Shown here piece by piece: positions 21,348 to 40,484 of a stretch of DNA of 64,000 nucleotides (the first letter of the stretch is position 1; the number at the start of each line of letters is the position of its first letter). The notes beneath the pieces are model-generated. The model was given only the letters and a program-made list of their open reading frames with translations, was not told where the DNA came from and did not search any database. Made by a program: the position numbers and the translations under genes. This DNA is from Bryopsis sp. KO-2023 (taxonomy: Eukaryota > Chlorophyta > Ulvophyceae > Bryopsidales > Bryopsidaceae). The stretch spans positions 2,790,001 through 2,854,000 of the forward strand of contig BSYQ01000008.1 in NCBI GenBank assembly GCA_030272585.1. Reading direction: 5' to 3'.

Positions 21348-24300
21348 TTAAATAGCTATGCTAGCTCTCAATCGATTGTCGACGATTTCGCCGATCGCCA
21401 CCAGCCTTTGGTGCACCGCTTCCATCGTGGGCCTCTCTTCCGGTTTCAATTTCCAGCAGTCCAAAATCAGCTCTTTCAGCATCCCCCACTCCGGAAAAGC
21501 CGGCTCCACTTCCTCGGGAAGCGCCAGCGTAACCCCCGTCGACACCATCCGCATGACATCAAAATCGAAATGCTTGGCATTCCACAGCTGCTCCTCCCAC
21601 GGCCTCTCCAGCGTCGCCAACTCCCACAGAATAACCCCGATCGAAAACACGTCTGCTTGGGCGGTGTAGAGCTGACCGGTGATGATTTCCGGGGCGGACC
21701 AGGCTGGCGAATTTGCGATGGTGTCGCTCCGATCCACGGGGCGAGTTTTCGGAGCGATGCGGGACTTTGCGAAATCGCAAACTTTCGCCCGGAACTGGTG
21801 GTCCACCACGACGTTATAACTGGTGAGGTCTCGGTGGATGATGTTGTGGGAATGCACGTAACGCATTCCGCAGGCAATGTTTTGCCCCAAGGTCAATCGT
21901 CGCCTCCAGTTGGTCAGCAGCCGATACCCGGGATTTCTCTTGTGGGCTTGCTCCAGCATGCCTTGTTCTTGCAGATGCCGGAAAAATCTGTGGAAAAATC
22001 AACCAAACCACGAATGAGAAGAAAACTCAGTGCATCCAGTTGATATAACACCATTGCACACATTTAGTGTTTTTAGACTTCATTCAGGTTACCATCCTTC
22101 GTTGATATTTTCCTCCTTCATGCTTAAATTCTTTTTCCTAATTTAAAAACATAATTTAAAATTCAAAATGGGGGAGGGAAAGATGATATGTGGGATTGAC
22201 AGGGCATGGAAAATTTTCCCACCTCGCTTCCTTGATGAGCCTCAGCAAACTCCCGATTTCGCAAAGCTCCATGACCAGCCCCGTCCCCCTGATGTTCCCA
22301 TTCTCATGAAAATCCTTGCACACCCCCAAAAACTGAACGATATTTTGATGGAAGGAAACCCTCTGATGCATCTGTATTTCCCAGTCAAACTCCAGCTGAG
22401 AGGGGAGATCAGCAGGCTGATGTAGAACTTTGACCGCCACGTGACACCCTTGCCACCAGCAGCCGAAAACCTGACCGGAGCTCCCCGCATCCAATACGCT
22501 CCTGATCGTCAGTTGGTCCCACTTGATGTCTTTCGTATCGTCCATTTTCGACATCGGGAGGCCAGGCCTTCGGGGGGCTGCTATGACACACGGCGGCCCG
22601 GCAGCACTCGTGGAAACGTCCGAATCTGGGAGCCCACATGGATATTGGGCAAGCTTGTCAGACATGATCCTCTCCATGACATCCCCGTTCGCTGTGGAAG
22701 TCGTTTCGTGGGGGCCCCTTTCAGTTGCCAAATTGTCCCCCTCTGTATTTGGCGGGCTCGCCACAGATTGCTGAGGCTTTTTCAGTGAGGATTTCAGAGC
22801 GGCGGCGTAGCTCAGCTTCTTTGCAGGACCTTGGGATTTCGTTGGCGTTTCCATACCAGCAAGGTTGTTCAGTCGAGCAGTCCAGCTTGGGGTGCATTCC
22901 TGGTGGGTTGCCACTGGGGGTGGCGCCATTGCGCTAGGTTTGCTGGGGTTTGGACCGAGAGTGGATGGCCTCCTGGCAAAAGGGCTCTGCAGAATTTCAA
23001 CCCTAGATGTGGGCGGTGGTCTGCTCTCCATCAGTCCTTCAGTTTTTTCAGTTTTTACAGTTGCCCCAGTCGAAGCCCCTTTCCCAGCCAGTCCCAAAAT
23101 GTTCAATTGGTAAGCGCTGCTCCCGAAAGGCGATTTCACTGCCAGCGATGAAGTGGTGGTGGCTTTCCTGCGGGTTTCGACGACTTCTGGAGGATTTTTT
23201 CCACCACAATCGTCCATCGCGAAAACATCCAACTCAGCCGATCGATCCGCTTCCCTGCCACCCTCCCTGTCTAATCCTTCTTCGTGAACACGGTCCAAGC
23301 TCCTTAACCTTGGCCGAGTCGAGGATGCACCGCTGAACATCGCAGGGCTCAGCCCCCGATTCCTAACCACCGCAACAGTTTCTTGCCTATCCATGCCCAG
23401 ATCAGCTTGTTCTGTGCTATCCCCCCCCAAACTGCTTTTGACAGCTTGGGTCAAGAGGCTGTGTTTCCTCCTATCCAGCCCACCGCCGCTACCCCCGCTC
23501 CTACTGGATCCTTGGCTGATGGTTTTCCTGTGCTGAGTGGAGGTGGGGCTTCGGCGGTCGTCGGCTGCTCTGGCATGTCCAGATACGGTGGAAGTTGGCG
23601 ATGTCGGATTTTTTTCTTCGCTCCATGAATGGGGGGCATGCTTTCTGTTGCCCGTGGGTTCGTCCCGTGGGCGGCGCAGACTGATGCACGATTGCACGTT
23701 TAGGATTCGATTCACGAGCTGTTTCGTGGTTTCGCCCAACACTCGGTATTTCCTCCTGCCCTGTGCAAGTACATATATATTATATGTGTGTTTATATGTT
23801 GAAAATATGTTATGTTTCTGTTTCTAAAATGGAAAAAAGTGAAGAATTTCTCAGAGTGGAAAGAATTTTTTTCAGAATGAACACGGGGAAAAAAGCATGT
23901 GAAACCAATGAATACGTTCCAAGGGCCAAGTTGTAAAATCAAAAAAAAATTGAAACTTTCTCGAAACGAACTTCTGAGGCGTTTTTTGATGTGGAACGAC
24001 AGCGGATTGTCTGAATGTAGAGCCTTAGTAAATACATTATTCCCTCATCAACCCCCCCTCCAGAATTACACCAATCTGAAAAAATAGGTGGTATTACCTC
24101 TTGAGTGTAGAGATCCTCCACATCGACAGCCAGAGGCCCCTTATCATACTGCTTCACACAGTACAACACCTTGGACCCCTGGCCCTCTATTCTTTCCAAC
24201 GCCCATCGGGCCACGCTCTCGGGGCGGCTGGCCAACCAAGACATCCTCCTCGTGCTGGCCAGCATCAGATTGTAGAAATTCAACCTCATGCCTTCCAACA

Positions 24301-27300
24301 CCGCTTTCGTCCCGTCGTCGGTTTCGCTGTCTTCCGCATGGCCTTTCAAATGGCGGGCCACAGCCCGTGCCGCTTTCATCAGCTCGCATAGACAGGGCAA
24401 AAGCCACAGGTGGGCCTGCACGACTTCGTCGCTCATTTTCCTGCCGTCCTCTGAAGATCCGCTCCTCTTCCACACGTTTTGCTTCTGGATGAGGGACCTT
24501 CCGGCTGCGCGAGCAATCGATTAGCATGTTTTATTAGTATGTGTTGTAAAAAATTTCTATTATTTTTTTCTTTAATTTTACGTTGGAAAAGTTCTCAACA
24601 TTTTCCTTTAAGTAAATCTAAAGCCTAGAAAACTTTTTCATCGTTGTCGTTAGATTGTTTGAAATTGTTTTTTTTTCCTGAATAAGAAAATGCCGTTTTG
24701 TACGTATTTTTGGAAGTGGTGGAAGCTCGATTGAATTAAAATTAAAACTAAAATTAATTTAAAACAAGGCCAAAACTCTTTGATGGATCGTGTGCAAAGA
24801 AAACGATAATACCTTGATACGGCTGTTGCATTGCAGAGGCATGGGCTGCAGCGGACGAAACGGTTTTGGCAAATTGGTGCAAAGCGGCATACTTGAGCTC
24901 GCTGTCGCCACTCAAGGCTGATACCAGATCGAGGCACCCGTTCCAGCAGAGGGACAGCAGTTGGCTGGCTTTGCTGATTTCGTGGATCGATTTCCCTGCC
25001 GATGGGGTCAAGTTGTCTTCCACCAGAAGGCAGCTTTGAAAAGCAGAGGTTGCGCTGCTGGCGGACTCCAGCAAGCGTCTGAGAGCCTCTTGAAGCCGAC
25101 CCTTTGAGTGTGGTGGCATTACAAGGCAAAAGTAAAACTGAGACACACCTAGAAAAAGGAAGGAAAAAAAAATCGAACAAGAGGAAATGACCAACCGTGT
25201 AGATATGCATACAGGAGGATTTATCATATTCTATTTCTTCCTTACCCCTTTTTTTTCTCTCCTTGAAAAAAAAAACATGAAAGTAATGAGAGTGGAACCC
25301 CCTTCCAGATTTTCATTGCACATCCAAAATCGGCAATTTTCTATTTACTTATTTTTAAAACATCCAGATCTCAATGAATCCACAAATAAACATCTGTCAT
25401 GCCAGAACTCAACCATTTCCAATCTTTCCAAACTAAATAAGCAACCTATCCCCTACTACTTTTTTTGTATATGCATAGGTATATATATATATAATATAAT
25501 TCTTTTTTAAATAACGAATCAGGCCCTCACCTGGCATCGACAGTTGGGCCTCAGATTCGCTCAAATACTGGCAGCTTCTCAGCAGCTTCCCGGTGCTTCG
25601 AAACGCCTTTTTCAACATCACTTCGTCCCTGATCTTGAAACAGGGCACCATCCCCAGCGCACACTCTATCGCACGCTCATGAATCCTCTCGTACAGCGTT
25701 TGAATCAGACCCCCCAGCACCGCCACGATTCGCTCCCCCTCCTCCGTGATCGAATTGATGGTTTCTACACTGCCCGACACTGGGTCTGGCATCGAAAATC
25801 GCATTTCTCGAGAAACGTGCTGGGCTTCGTTCAGGCTGTCTGTGATGGTGCTGATCCATTTCTCGTGGTGCTCTCCATGGCTCAAATCCCAATACTCCAA
25901 TTCGGCCAAAGCGTCCAGAGCTTCCTTCCCTCGCATTTCCGCCTCCTTGACTTTTTCTGGAATGCTGTTGGAATAGAATTCCTCCGAGAATCCTTCCAGC
26001 AACTTATTCGCCCTGCAAGCCCAGATCGAAAACAAAAATAACGTTGAATGAACATCGGGGATGATATTTTGGATTTCCATATGTATTAAAATATATTACA
26101 TAATTATATTAAAATTAAAATAACATTTAACACTTAATTAATGTGGATAAGAATCAAACATGGGTTTACTGCCAGAAAAAAGGTTTAAAAATAAATAAAG
26201 GTTATAGATAAAACATTAAGACGACATGTGAATCAAAAACCTTTAAAAAGCACTTTTTGATAGTTATAGAGATAAAAATAAATAAACATACAGTCAGTCT
26301 GGATAGTTCCCCTTACCCTTCAAACAATGGCGTGGGCACATGTTCAAGCGGAGTCTGCGTCCCGCCGCCTCTGAGAGTATTCACAACCCAAACCGTTGCA
26401 TTCAATCCATGGCCAAATACAAAAAAAAAGGAAGCTCAAGGTCTTTTTCTGCAGGAAATGCACTCTTTGCAAAGGTTTTGATGGCACGAGTTTTTTTTTT
26501 TCAACCCTCACCTGATCGATCTTCTACGAGTGCGACCGGTGAGGCCACTCACAGAGGTGGAGCAACTGCAATCAGAAACAGAGTGCTGTTGAAAATTCTG
26601 TTCCATCGTTTCATGTTTCACCCCTAGTGAAACACGAAACTGAAAGCCTCATGAAATCCAGGGAAAGAACCACTCTTTGAGTGGTGAATGTCTCACTTTT
26701 TCCAAATGTTGAAATCCCCATTTTCGTCAACCAATTATTCTTGTCGATAAGATGTTTTCCTTGGAAGTGAGAGGGGGATTTTGAACTGCTTTTCAAAAAG
26801 CCAAATCAAAGTCCCCCCCCCAGAGAAGAAGCCCATATTCTCACCTGTATGTGGAAGCTTCCGAGTCTGACTCAGATACGAAAGTGCTCGTTCCGCATGA
26901 CGCCGCGTTCGTGAAAGGGATGTGGCTGCTGGCGGTGATTTCTTTCTTCAACAGGTATGCATCGATTCCCAAAACTTGAAATGTCGTGTTCAACTCCTGC
27001 AAGAAAGAAAGCCGTCGCACATCAGCGAGAAAATCATTCGGGCCGCGGCAACGCCTCCAAAAAGCGACTGTGATGGGGGGTGCATTGGACAGGATCATCC
27101 GATGAATTCGCTCCAACCCCCTTTTTTTTTTTCAACGCAAAGCAAAGTTTGGGTGCGTGCCTTGTATAGCCTGGCGTTCTGGATCTTTTTCCTCGCCGCA
27201 TCCCCTCCTTTGCCCGCTTTACGAGAGTGGCGTTTGGAGAGATTCTTCCCGTATTTCTGAAAAAAAAAAAGAAAAAAAAACACGAATAAATGCCGAAGCA

Positions 27301-27882
27301 ACAAAGAGAAGAGAAGAAAACAAAAACACGTGTGCGACACTATCTTGTTTTTTCTTCTACCCCTGTCTATCAGATCATGCTGCAGCATCAACACGAAGGC
27401 GGGTCGAAGATTCGATGTGGCGGTGCGACAACATCGACCCACCACAAAAAAGGGCGCGAATGCAAGCGTGCAACACGCTGTAAAAAATCTTTTTGCCCTC
27501 TCTCGTTTTTCCGAAGGTTTCAAATCTTTTTTCCCACTGCATTCATACAAAGCAGAGCAGGAACGCACGCTCACCTTTCCGTCCTGACTTCGTAGGCTGT
27601 CTTTACTTTTCGACTGCGTCAATCTCGTTCTGGATAGCCCGGGTGCTGTGGAGCAAAAACAAAACACCGGCCTCGTTCGAAAACGTGGGAAAAAAAATAT
27701 ATCACTCTTTCTGCGGAAAAAAGGCGACAGGGACGCCGACACTCACGCAAACGCTGCGGCTTGGATGACTTCGTTAGACGCGTGGGGGGCGTCCCATATT
27801 CTTCTGCTCTGTAGTAAGCGGGGTCGAGCTCCGCCTCTAGGTCGGAATCGTCCCCGTTGTAAAAGCGACGCCCTCTATCCAT
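21348..27882 (-). CDS. TKL-type protein kinase with a long helical N-terminal region
   Basis: Nine exons: 27747-27882, 27575-27645, 27161-27256, 26845-26996, 25531-26012, 24813-25148, 24098-24504, 22223-23760 and 21348-21987. They total 3858 bp, 1285 residues, and every junction keeps phase. Residues 1-560 are mostly helical and hydrophilic with no domain I recognise. Residues 570-960 are a low-complexity Ser/Pro-rich linker. The kinase domain spans about 970-1275: glycine loop AGSSGQVFG, AVK lysine near 1004, catalytic HRDLTSYN (Asp about 1126), DFA in place of DFG (Asp about 1144), SAPE, DVFSIGVILWELATLERPW and the ERP of subdomain XI. Loop signatures match the tyrosine-kinase-like (TKL) group, which phosphorylates Ser/Thr. 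Intron 3 appears to use a GC donor. Substrate unknown. Both the catalytic Asp and the metal-binding Asp are present, so activity is plausible. Confidence 0.93.
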
Positions 27883-28664
27883 CTCGTCACTCGCGCTGCC
27901 GAAGCAAAAAATGAGCGCTTTTGACAGAAGGCAATCTATTTTTTTTCACCGTTGAAAAAAATAGTGATGAAACCAGGCAACCCAAGTGTGTTTTGTTGAA
28001 GGGAAGCCGCTTGCGTTCTGTCGTCTGCGAGATTCTGGTGATGCGACGACGTCGGCCTCTGTCTCACTTTTTTCCCCGAAAAAAAGAGTGACTTCTGCAA
28101 GTGCAAGAACAGGAAAGGAAGCTCCCTCTTTTCTATCTTTTCTTCTCTTTTTTTTTCCCTCCAATATTCATTTTCTTTCCTCTGGCGGCATCAAGGGGAA
28201 AAAAAACCATGTCTACTAAAAAAAAACATGGGTGTGGGGGGGCATATTTTGTGTTAGTTGTGTGGATTGCGCTGAATTTCGTGTTGGATGAGTAAACTAC
28301 GGGCAGAACGATGAATGGGGAAAAAGATAGAAATTCTTCTTCTGGTCGTCATGAAACGAAAGAATTCCTGTATGGTTCAAGGAAGAATTCAGGCCAACAA
28401 GAAAAGCCATCATCCTTTTTTGCCTTCCAGCACAATCAGATATTCTATACTAGGATAGCCCTGCCTTCCGATGCCGATTTTTTGAGCGAGAAAATGGTGT
28501 CAGGCATAATGGATGGAACAGAAGACGACCAATCGTTTCATTTCATAACACACCGTACTCGCATCCCCCCTTTCAAATCCCCAAACCTCGCTCTAAATAA
28601 CTCCTCCATGTCAAAATATTAACGTGTTCTCCTTTTTTCCCCTAAAAAAAATTGGGAGGGTCGA
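27883..28664. other. Intergenic between ArgRS 3' end and kinase 5' end
   Basis: Both flanking genes are on the minus strand. The interval has T-rich runs and a plus-strand open frame of 103 codons (28311-28622) with no splice, codon or homology support; I do not call it a gene. It should hold the kinase promoter, but no TATA-like element could be singled out. Confidence 0.5.
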
Positions 28665-34404
<5,740 letters not shown>

Positions 34405-34950
34405 CTGCGGAGTTGGAACACTCATCCGTCCCAATCAAAACGCATCAGACGAGTTCATGTGTGATTTTCCACGTGGCAGTCACACGTCATCGAGGCGACT
34501 TCAAAACAAACAGCAAAGTCAGACAAAAGGAAAAGTTTTTTTTAAGTAAATAAATGAAAGGGATTTGGGTGGGTTCGTTTTTTGTGGTGAACAGATATTT
34601 TTTTTTCCCTGCCTGAAGATAAGGGGTTGATATTTCCATGTTGCTTGTGGTTTTAGGAATTAAAAAAAAGAAAAATTGAAAAGAAAAAAAAAGTCTGCAG
34701 AGTTTCCTCCATCTTGTGTAAAAATGATAACCAAAAAGAAAATTTTTGGGGTGGTCTTTTTTTGCTTCCTTTGATCCGAAAGTGATGGGGCATGTGGTGG
34801 ATTTAAAATTCCAGTGAAAGTTTCGTGTGCATTTTGTAAAAGCAATGGATGGCGGCTGCATCTGCCTCTTTTTTGTTTCTTTTTAATATTGTACCTGTCA
34901 GAAAATTATCCTACGACTTCTTCTTGGGGTAAAATCGATAAAACAAACCC
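34405..34950. other. Upstream region of ArgRS, first exon unresolved
   Basis: Should contain the start codon exon and promoter of the synthetase on the minus strand. Candidate ATGs near 34430 and 34470 hit stops within a few codons unless an unseen intron intervenes. The second palindrome begins at about 34951. Confidence 0.4.
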
Positions 34951-35789
34951 ACCTGTAAAAGCAATGATTGCAGCTGCAACATTCGTTGATTTTTTTGTCT
35001 TTTCCTTGCACATGTAGCCAGAGCGTCGGATTGTTCCAATCTGACAGACCCTGTTCAGTTAAGGAGTATAATCAAAACTCCCTCTCTTTTATCGGCGCTT
35101 CTGCACCCCACAGCCTTTGTAATCCTGAAGCAGCCAACCCACCCAAAATAAGTAAAAAATTGAAAAAAAAATAAAAATTGAAAATTTATTCATTTTGATT
35201 TCAGCTGGGCACGAAATGAAGATATGCATGGCAAAATAATAAAACATGACTCAGTGAACATGCCTACCTGATGAGATATCCGCTGTTGTGAAGTTTAGTT
35301 CATTCACTGACACACAAACGTTGAGCGATTAACTTCAGGACTCCTGTTCTGGCCTCATGCAAGCACACAACCGCAATCATTGTGTTTTCTCCTTTCCTGC
35401 ACATTTGGGATATATGCTTCTTTCATCAATCCTGAAAACAAGCAAAAAAACACACACCAAGTAAAGATCTCAACATCCAGTCTCATTACTATAAGAAAAA
35501 CATCACAGAAATTAACATTCAAAAAAGCAAAAAGTGAGTAAGCTCAGAAAATTAACCAATTACCATGATCTGGTGGATTGAAATTCCAGGCGCATCAACA
35601 GTTGAGTTATGCTTTGGGATGTTTTTTTTGGAGGTGTTGGCAGTCCTTTGCCATGTCTTCCATGCGGCTGACCACCCCCCTCGCTTAAAACATCCCGTAT
35701 GCGCACAAAGGGTCTTTCACCCCGTCATCTCCTCTTGCTTCCCTGGTCTCTTTTCTAGACACCTCCAGCCGCTTTCCAAAAATCCATTA

Positions 35790-36040
35790 CCCACTTTTTG
35801 GGCCTACACATCCACCATTTTTTCTCCGTGCTTCGCCTTTCGAAGACCCTCCATCCACCTGACCGAAATCCTGGCTCCCTTTAAGCCCTCCTGTTTCCTC
35901 CTCCACCAAACACTGAACACACACATGCATCTCAGCCACTACATCCAGCAGATATATAAGTAGATCCTTAGGCATCCAGCACAGCCCTCTTTCAAGCTCA
36001 TTTTTTTCCAGTTTTGTCGACCAAATCAGCACTCTTGCTG
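35790..36040 (-). CDS. Conserved small open frame in palindrome 2 (left-arm copy)
   Basis: Reads LEKNELERGLCW, DLLIYLLDVVAEMHVCVQ and a Gly/Lys-rich tail ending GGCVGPKSG. The right-arm partner (48358-48546) is almost unchanged over 62 residues while flanking non-coding DNA carries indels, which hints at constraint. No start or splice structure is certain, and it may be a 3' exon of the adjacent coiled-coil gene. Family unknown. Confidence 0.35.
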
Positions 36041-36308
36041 CAGCTCAATTTTTTTCTGTTGAGCTATCTTTTTCTTACTTTTCCCACCCTGTAAATCCCC
36101 CACACAGAATGGTGGTGGGCTTTTTCTGGATTGAGCAGATTATCATCTTGCTTTTGATGGAATGCATGTGTCACATGCATGAAACATCTAAAACAAGGAT
36201 TCATGTTTTCCCATGATTTCGATTTCGAATTTTTTTTGAGGATTAGTTCAAATCAACCACAGAATTTTCAGGAATTTTTTTTCAATCATTGTTTTTTTTC
36301 ACACTCAC

Positions 36309-37441
36309 ATCTGACGTTGGCTCTGTCCACCCCACAGCTCCGCAAGACCATGGCCACAAACATGACTCCCTAAAAACAAGAATTCCAGCAACATGTAACG
36401 TACTTAGTATATATAAATGTATTTCACAGAAACATATGAAAGGGAAGGTGGAGTGAATATACCGAATTATCAAAACAAAAAAAGAGGACATCACTTTTTT
36501 CATGGAAAAACAAAACACTTCATTCATACCAGCAGCTTCTCCTTTCGCACCAAAGCTTCCTGCTGGTCCTTGAGCTGAAAAAAATATAAAATACATTACA
36601 AACACCCGTACCATTTGCATTTAAGTAGCGCCAAAAAACACAGAATCGATCATTATTTACTCACCACAACTTTCTCCTCCGATAGCCACTCGGTGTCCAT
36701 GTCGAGGTTTTCCCTGGCCTCCCTGAGCTTCCCTTTTTCGGACCTGAGCTTCGCTTGTTCCGACCGGATCTGCAGGATTTAAAATACACATTTAACAAAA
36801 ACATGTTGTAGGTCGAATCCATCAATCGCTGATGATTTAACTTGAAATCAACTCACCTCCCCATTGCAGAATCGAATTCCCTCCGACCTGCTCCTCTCCC
36901 AGTACAGGATCTTGCGATCCTGCAGCTCGATCATGTGGTCGAGTTGATCCACATGCTCAAGCAGTCCTTGGTCTGGGAAAATTGCGAACCAACGTCAGCG
37001 AGGAACGTCGGCGAAAACCGCGCAAGGTACCAAATCTTCTAAAGCATGGGACGCGACTGCGCCCTTCTGACGACATTAGCGCCCTTGTGACGACATTAAC
37101 GCCTTTCTGACGACACTTGTGACGACAATTTTGACGACCCTGTCGAAATTCGTCCATGCAGAGCTGCAACAACACTTACGCCTCTCTCGCTCGCGCTCCA
37201 GCTCTCCCTCCAGATCCTCGATTGTCTCCTCCGGCACATCGGCGAAGTCACCTCGGTAGTAACCATCGACAAGCAACTTCAACGCCCAGACCCTTTCGAA
37301 AAACGATAAGGTTGGATCCTGGACGCTGCAGTGGTCGTCGATGACCTCCATCAAGGCGACCACCCTTGATGGGAAACCCATACTACCGAGAGCACCGAGC
37401 ATTATCGCCACGACGAGAAGAGTGAGAAGAGTGACGACCAT
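36309..37441 (-). CDS. Short coiled-coil protein with N-terminal signal or anchor (left-arm copy)
   Basis: Exons 37180-37441, 36857-36972, 36665-36769 and 36530-36574, and probably 36309-36369, join in phase. The start MVVTLLTLLVVAIMLGALG is a signal peptide or membrane anchor. Next comes a segment absent from the right-arm paralog (from MGFPSRVVALMEVIDDHC to DVPEETI), then heptad-like coiled coil (LLEHVDQLDHMIELQDRKIL; SEKGKLREARENLDMDTEWL; QQEALVRKEKLL). The last exon adds a hydrophobic VMFVAMVLRSCG stretch. Reading frames are intact although the surrounding arm has decayed. Function unknown; coiled coils suggest oligomers. The exact 3' end (direct stop, or a GTGAGT donor at about 36308) is unresolved. 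Confidence 0.6.
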
Positions 37442-37829
37442 TGTATCCGCACCAGAAAACCGAACGCCAGAAAAACCCGAACACAAGAAAGCAGGCGAAT
37501 CGGGGGGTTGGGCACAGAACTCCATGTGGTGCAATCTGGGTCTGTCAAAATTGTGAACTCCGTATGGAGTATGAGGTGAAGAGATTGGACTGGGGGGACA
37601 CTCTGTTCCGAGTGGGCAAAAAGGAAGGCAAAAGGGAGGGACGGTCTCCTCCACAAATCAGCACAAGCAAATTACAGACATGTTACCCAAGCCACAATCG
37701 TTCAATAACATCCCAATAAACCAACAGGGTCATGAGCTGAGCTTGAGCTTGAAAATCGAGCCCCAGCTTTCACCCAAAAATTGTGCAGCTTTCACAGACC
37801 ACGACAGGATCAAGAAATTGAAACGGGTT

Positions 37830-37853
37830 CCTCCTCTCTCTCTCTCTCTCTCA
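37830..37853 (+). repeat. CT microsatellite
   Basis: Uninterrupted (CT)n of about 11 units between genes A and C in the left arm; it is absent from the right arm. Confidence 0.85.
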
Positions 37854-38059
37854 TGAAAAAAATAAAAATTTAATGAGAATGCCAAGAAATAGCAGACTTT
37901 GCATCAACAGCAAAGTCGCAAGCCATGTGATCACGATCTCAAAAGATAAACATAATATTTCAGAGATCTTTCCACAGTCCACAATCTTTGAGAAAATTTT
38001 CGAGTTCCCCCATCCTTATGCATCCATGACAACCAAACTCAGGGCTCGACCCAGCAGTC

Positions 38060-39131
38060 CCTTCACAGTATCATCAAACCTCCTCTTCTTGAACTGCATG
38101 ATTATCCTCTGAATCAACCAAAATAGCAAAACGTGAGATCGGTTACGAATTTTGATACTGGTGGCAACTCTGTGGTGGTCTTGGGGAATGCAAAGCCTAC
38201 TTTCATCTTTTGTTGGAGGGGAAAAGAAATTATAGGTGGGGATGAAAAAACAAAGAAAAAACAGTCAAAACTCACTGGTTGAAGGAAAACAGAGGCGGAT
38301 AGAAGGATTTAAAAAAATGAGTAACAGACTTACCCCGACGATACGGCCAGCGCCACCAGAGGATCCAGTGGGCGTGGGCTGCTCTGGAGCAGGGGTCGGA
38401 GTTGGAGCAGCCTTAATCGCCGCCTTCCCAGCAATATTTCCCACAGAAACCACCACCGCAGAGCCTCACTTCTTACCACCCTGCGATCAGAATATTAATT
38501 CATCATGTCCCTAGACAACACTTGGAAACGATCGACGAGCAGCGCCACCACAAGGACAGCTCACCTACTTGGGTTCCTCGACGATAATCTTCTTGACCAG
38601 TGGGATAGATCCGCTACTTCGATCACCACCCCCTTCAGCGCCGCGATCCACGATCTTTTCCACTGGTTTGATCTTCGTGTATGTGGCGGCTGCTGCGCTA
38701 TTGCCTACACAAACACCACAACAACTGGTCCACGATTGTCGCACCCCATTCTCCAAGCTGTATAAAATAGCGCAGCATCGATCAGAGAAATTCATCATGT
38801 CCCTCACAGACATCGCAGACAACTCTTGGAAACGATCGACGAGCAGCGCCGCCACAAGGATCGCTCACCTGCTTGGGTTCCTGGACGATAATCTTCTTGG
38901 GCGGTGGGGTAGATCCGCTACTTCGACCACCACCCCCTCTTCGCGCCGCGATCCACGAGCTTTTCTACTGGTTTGATCTTCGTGGCGGCGGCGGCGGCGC
39001 TATCGCCTACCATGACAGCTGGTCCACGATTGTCGCACCCCATTCTCCAAAAACGCAGCTAAAATACCACAGCATCGATTCTTTCGAATGGAGAGTTGCG
39101 AAGATCACGAAGCTGACGGCTATGCTCCCAT
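38060..39131 (-). pseudogene. Broken copy of gene A (left arm of palindrome 2)
   Basis: Aligns exon by exon with the intact gene at 17968-18833. The start region (ATG at 39129-39131) has a one-base loss and reads ATG GGA GCA TAG. Exon 2 exists twice in tandem, and exon 3 reads GGT GGT AAG AAG TGA where the intact gene has GGA. All lesions are shared with the right-arm copy. The Pro/Thr stretch TPTPAPEQPTPTG is still legible. Confidence 0.8.
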
Positions 39132-39245
39132 GGTTGTTGAACTAAGTGAAAAGTCGAGTTGTAAAACTTCAGCGTCTCGATCTACTCAAACAGTGGTATC
39201 AACTTAATAGCTCAACTCGACGTTTTCGATACCACTGGGGCGCGT

Positions 39246-39760
39246 TTAATCCAAACACCCCCCACGCACTCTTGTTCTGTGCACATCACAACGTTGCACA
39301 GTCTTTCGTCCAAGGACCAGATCCTGGAAATGAGGAACCCAGTCACAATCAATGAATGAACTCCTCGAAAGGACGGTTAGTGCCCCACCTCTATTTCTGT
39401 AGTCCGATGTGGCAAACCTCAGCAAAGATAACAGGCCGCAAGCGCCTTTGTTTCCGAGAATTTGTAGCTCACCACAAAGCTTCGCCCAGCACACATCATC
39501 TGGAGAGGCGGTTGCCAGACTATCACGATCAGCACAGGCAAGCACAAAAACACCTTCAAAAAAAAATTCATAATGAAATAGATCAACACCCAACCTCCTG
39601 ATGGCTGGCAGAAAGAAAATGGACTTGGTGTGGTCTGACTCACTATAGCGGGGGTGCTTGACTTTCTCTGGCAGGCCGCCCAGCATCTTATGAACGGTGG
39701 CCTCCTCCTCGAGTTTCATCCGTGGGGCCAGGCATTTGCTTCATCCAGTTTCTGGATCCA
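39246..39760 (-). pseudogene. Gene B remnant (left arm)
   Basis: Corresponds to the exons at 44649-45157. The first exon has a 7-base loss near 39728 relative to the right arm, which shifts the frame just before the MKLEEEAT stretch. Downstream segments DDVCWAKLCGELQILGNKGA and GRKTVQRCDVHRTRVRGG remain open. Confidence 0.5.
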
Positions 39761-40484
39761 TCAATGTATGTTTGAGCAATGAAAAATTCTTTCCCATTTT
39801 TAACCATTTTTGTGGCAATATCAATGCAATGTTGGGGTGCAAATTTTTGATTTCATTAGCACTGAATTCTGTTTTACAGGGGAGAGTTTCGAGGCTTGCG
39901 ACTCGCTTTAAAATAATAGAATAAAAAGCAGGAGGTTTGAAGTTGATTGAATTTGGGTGGCTGGCAACTGCGATTCAAGGGGTATTGTTAGTGTGTCTGC
40001 AAACTTCTTTCCTCCTTGGTTTCGTTTGGGCCAACCCATGTTTTTTCTGCATCCATTTCATTATATTTATTTCCCTAACTTCACAATGGAATGTCAGGTC
40101 CAGGTTTTTCGGCCCGATCACCTTGGTTAGATGAACTTGCTTCGATTTCTTTCGAAAACCGAAAATCAAACACCAGACCCTCTGGATCAAACAATTGTAG
40201 GATTCCTATCCGGCAAGCTGGTTGACTGATCAGGGGCAACTCCACAGGTATTCGCAAAAAGCATCAAGCTTTTTATTAATTCATACAAACATATTTCAAC
40301 TTTTTTTTGACAGTGATTCAAAACTTTCCAAAGGGCATCACATGTACAGCTGTGATGTCTGTTTCAAATTTTCGGAAACCAAGAAAAAATGGATTTAAGA
40401 ATGCATTCAAGTAAGGAAAAAGATGCATGCAGGTCTCTATGGCAACCTGCTTGTTTGCTCGACTCAAATCATTACGGCGTTCAT

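Noticed and set aside
22223-23760. Plus-strand frames opposite the kinase linker exon
   Set aside because: They are antisense shadows of the long Ser/Pro-rich exon, whose minus-strand phase fits all neighbouring exons.
28311-28622. 103-codon plus-strand frame between ArgRS and the kinase
   Set aside because: No upstream signals, splice sites or recognisable features. It lies in the short gap between two minus-strand genes.
39640-39656. Partial T7 promoter-like string GACTCACTATAG in both arms of palindrome 2
   Set aside because: Only about 12 bases match, the upstream TAATAC part is absent, and the string lies inside a candidate exon. Chance resemblance.
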